A stretch of DNA of 7,079 bases from Gemmatimonadota bacterium (GTDB taxonomy: Bacteria; Gemmatimonadota; Gemmatimonadetes; Gemmatimonadales; GWC2-71-9): positions 1 to 7,079 of the forward strand of contig JANYAG010000197.1 in the NCBI GenBank assembly GCA_025361465.1, read 5' to 3'. The position numbers were made by a program, and so were the translations under genes. The first letter of the stretch is position 1, and each line of letters opens with the position of its first letter. Below are positions 5,468 through 7,079 of this stretch, piece after piece. Below the pieces are notes generated by a model that ran no database searches, had not been told where the DNA came from, and worked only from the letters and a program-made list of their open reading frames with translations.

Positions 5468-5752
5468 CTAGTACCCGTAATCGCAGCGCATGAGCCAGCC
5501 GTTGCCGTTATCCTCGCCACAGTTCACGCTTCCCGGCCTCGGACAGTCGTTGGGTGGCTTGAAGTAATCGTCGCAGTAGGTCTTCTTGCTGTTATCATCG
5601 GGGTAGTCGGCACACGTCTTGCCCGCCGGAAGGGGGGCCCAATACACCCCGGTACACCCCGCTCCCGACTCGCGCGCTTGAGCGTGTGTCACGATCCCGC
5701 CAGTGAAGATTATCGCAACTGACAGAAACTGTAGAAGTCGCTCTCTTCTCAT
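5468..5752 (-). CDS. Small secreted 6-cysteine peptide
   Basis: This encodes a 94-residue precursor from ATG 5752, with AGGAGGA (5761-5767) eight bases upstream. Residues 1-26 form a Sec signal peptide: MRRER, a hydrophobic core LLQFLSVAIIFTGGIV, and an AQA cleavage site after Ala26. The mature part, about 68 residues, has six cysteines (33, 47, 60, 70, 78, 90) and is rich in Gly, Pro, Asp, Asn and Tyr, as expected of a small disulfide-stabilised exported peptide. I do not recognise the family, and it does not align with the 4-Cys peptide of block 1. Its place at the head of a minus-strand run before a DsbA-like enzyme and a beta-propeller protein mirrors the peptide-propeller order of block 1. 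It could be a signalling, adhesive, toxic or structural peptide; nothing in the sequence decides. Confidence 0.75.
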   Translation of the reverse strand: MRRERLLQFLSVAIIFTGGIVTHAQARESGAGCTGVYWAPLPAGKTCADYPDDNSKKTYCDDYFKPPNDCPRPGSVNCGEDNGNGWLMRCDYGY

Positions 5753-5782
5753 GGTTCACATCCTCCTATTCGTCATCGGTAT

Positions 5783-5810
5783 GATGCGCCGCGCACCGGC
5801 CTGTCGCATC
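5783..5810. repeat. Bulged hairpin at the right edge of cargo block 2
   Basis: GATGC (5783-5787) and GCCG (5788-5791) pair with CGGC (5797-5800) and GCATC (5806-5810). The loop is five bases (CGCAC), with a five-base one-sided bulge (CTGTC). It lies between the 6-Cys peptide's ribosome binding site and the moaD remnant. It may be a leader structure of the peptide mRNA or a scar at the insertion edge. Confidence 0.4.
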
Positions 5811-5820
5811 TACTCACGAC

Positions 5821-5956
5821 CAAGCGCCGGGCGTTCCTGCGCTTCCATGCCGGGGGGAGGGACCCCTCGCACGAATCGCCCGACGCCCCGCTGCCGGAGG
5901 CGGTCGTGTCGGGCGCCGAGCCCTACCTCATTGTGGGGGCGATTGTGGGAGGGTAG
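5821..5956 (+). pseudogene. MoaD/ThiS-like 3' remnant, copy C
   Basis: From AAG at 5822 the plus strand reads KRRAFLRFHAGGRDPSHE and continues to GAIVGG and TAG (5954-5956). These are the last 44 residues of the MoaD-like protein. The N-terminal half is absent: to the left the sequence changes to cargo block 2, with no start codon or ribosome binding site. Against the complete copy (2844-2979) there are 17 differences in 136 bases, of which only three codons change the residue (L to P, D to E, V to I). The last 29 bases overlap the convergent MFS gene, apparently the native junction of this chromosome. This copy most likely marks the resident gene's 3' end after its 5' part was displaced. Confidence 0.85.
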
Positions 5957-7079
5957 CCGGCGCGACCGCCTTGATCCGCCACAACGCCAGCAGCGCCAGT
6001 CCGACGCACGCCATCCCCAGTGCCGCCTCGGCGTTGAGCATGGCGCCAGCGCCAGAGCGGTCGTGCACCCAGCCATCGAGCGCCGTCATGTAGACCACGG
6101 GCAGGTTGCCGAGCGACGCGAGCACCGCATACTTCGTGGCCGCCGCGCCGCGGCCGATCGCGAAGAGCACCACCGCCGACCAGGCCGCGTTGGCCAGCCC
6201 CAGCGAGAACATGTAGAGCAGGACGCCGGTGCCATACGCCGCCGGCGTGCGAGGCGCCAGCGCCAGCGCCACGGCGATCAGCGCCATGATGGTCGAGGCG
6301 CCAAAGTATGCCCACCAGCGCCCTACGCGGTCGGCGGTCCAACCGCCGATCACGCAGCCGATGATGCTCACCACGCCACTGAGCACGCCGGTGAACAGGG
6401 CCACCGTGTCATCGGTGGCACGCCAGTCGCTCGCCACGGCCGACCAGAGATTGCCGGCCGCACCCGAACCCATCGCCGAGATGATGACGACGATAGTGAA
6501 CAGGGCGATCGGCGACCGCACCAGCCCGCGAAGGTCACTGCCCATGCTGCGAAGGCGCTGGCGCACACTTTCGCCCGTGATGCTGCGCACGTCGGGCACG
6601 AAGTAGAGTGCCGTGCCGCACGCCAGCATGACCAGGGACAGCACCACCCCGGCCACCTGGATCGAAGAGTGCGACACCAGCCAGACACCGGCGCCACCGC
6701 CGAACGCGGAGCCGCCGACATTGCCAGCCTGATACCAGCCCGCGGCGCGTCCCTTCCGGTCATCCGCCACGGTGTGCGCCATCAGCCCGCCCACGGGAAG
6801 CGCGATGAAAGTGGCCGCCACCTGCGACAGGAACGCCACCACCGTCAGCGCACCGGCGACATTCTGGCGCAGCGGCATCAGCGTCAGCAGGCACAGGGTG
6901 ACAATGCCCGCCACCAGGCCGATGCCATACCAACGACGCAGCGTCAAGGTCAGGTCGGCCACCGGAGCCGCCACGAAGCGCCAGAGGTTCGACGAGATCG
7001 CGGTGGCCACGATCGCCGCGGAGATGGCCACGGGAAAGCCGGCCTTGGTCAACGCGAAGGGCAGCGTGACCGTGACGAA
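5928..7079 (-). CDS. MFS transporter, PAT/AmpG-like (5' end beyond window)
   Basis: At least 383 residues are present, and the frame is still open at the right edge. A TTG at 7052 could be called as a start, but the preceding codons (FVTVTLPFAL) continue as transporter sequence, so the true start lies outside, probably 35-50 codons away. The protein is highly hydrophobic with about 10-11 membrane segments visible. Conserved MFS landmarks include PVADLTLTLRRW near the start, KGRAAGWYQAGNVGG in the first half (a pattern seen in AmpG and other PAT-family permeases), and GGWTADRVGR in the second half, the repeated motif A loop. The hydrophilic stretch around RSITGESVRQRLRSMGSDLR is the central loop. 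The substrate cannot be named; AmpG relatives move muropeptides, but many PAT members have other cargo. The 3' end overlaps the moaD remnant by 29 bases, tail to tail. The gene is intact as far as visible and looks more GC-rich than the cargo genes. Confidence 0.85.
   Translation of the reverse strand, partial: FVTVTLPFALTKAGFPVAISAAIVATAISSNLWRFVAAPVADLTLTLRRWYGIGLVAGIVTLCLLTLMPLRQNVAGALTVVAFLSQVAATFIALPVGGLMAHTVADDRKGRAAGWYQAGNVGGSAFGGGAGVWLVSHSSIQVAGVVLSLVMLACGTALYFVPDVRSITGESVRQRLRSMGSDLRGLVRSPIALFTIVVIISAMGSGAAGNLWSAVASDWRATDDTVALFTGVLSGVVSIIGCVIGGWTADRVGRWWAYFGASTIMALIAVALALAPRTPAAYGTGVLLYMFSLGLANAAWSAVVLFAIGRGAAATKYAVLASLGNLPVVYMTALDGWVHDRSGAGAMLNAEAALGMACVGLALLALWRIKAVAPATLPQSPPQ

Noticed and set aside
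5447..5722. Plus-strand open frame with a membrane-like segment.
   Set aside because: It is the antisense image of the 6-Cys peptide's signal sequence. It has no ribosome binding site and covers the better-supported gene.
659..6000. The three junction copies as a CRISPR array or classical integron attC sites.
   Set aside because: There are only three diverged copies, spaced 2-3 kb apart and made of protein-coding ends. No Cas or integrase gene and no attC-like conserved core are visible.
5928..7052. A TTG start at 7052 for the MFS transporter.
   Set aside because: The frame continues upstream with transporter-like sequence to the window edge, and no ribosome binding site precedes the TTG.

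Overview
The window looks like high-GC chromosomal DNA from an environmental bacterium, most likely Gemmatimonadota or a related FCB-group lineage. That guess rests on two secreted 6-bladed beta-propeller proteins with the G-x-GPGEF motif, and on a BNR-repeat / MoaD-like / MFS neighbourhood. No rRNA, tRNA or marker gene confirms it.

Layout. The ancestral backbone appears to be three genes: a BNR (Asp-box) repeat protein, a MoaD/ThiS-like protein whose start overlaps the BNR stop (ATGA), and a convergent MFS transporter whose 3' end overlaps the moaD 3' end. This backbone is broken into three pieces. The left piece (173-750) is a BNR gene that seems to have lost two internal stretches and is fused in frame to the last codons of moaD, followed by the last codons of the MFS gene. 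The middle piece (2654-3014) holds the last 10 BNR codons, a complete moaD and another MFS tail. The right piece (5821-7079) holds the last 45 codons of moaD and the MFS transporter, which runs off the window.

Two cargo blocks lie between the three moaD ends. Their genes are all on the minus strand, and they look less GC-rich than the MFS gene. Block 1 (751-2653) encodes a small secreted 4-Cys peptide followed by a beta-propeller lipoprotein, and ends at a remnant of an ORF6N-domain gene. Block 2 (3015-5820) encodes a small secreted 6-Cys peptide, a DsbA-like thiol oxidoreductase and a second secreted beta-propeller protein. The two peptides do not resemble each other, but gene order and architecture match.

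Interpretation. The moaD/MFS convergence point looks like a repeatedly used insertion site, with each block followed by another copy of the junction. The three copies differ mostly at synonymous third positions, which suggests that they came from separate functional moaD alleles rather than from decaying duplications. The cargo resembles, in architecture only, the Bacteroidota loci in which a small secreted peptide (NVEALA type) sits beside a 6-bladed beta-propeller lipoprotein. The likely theme is an exported, disulfide-bonded peptide with a surface or periplasmic propeller partner. Its function is unknown. No recombinase, transporter or immunity gene is visible in the window.
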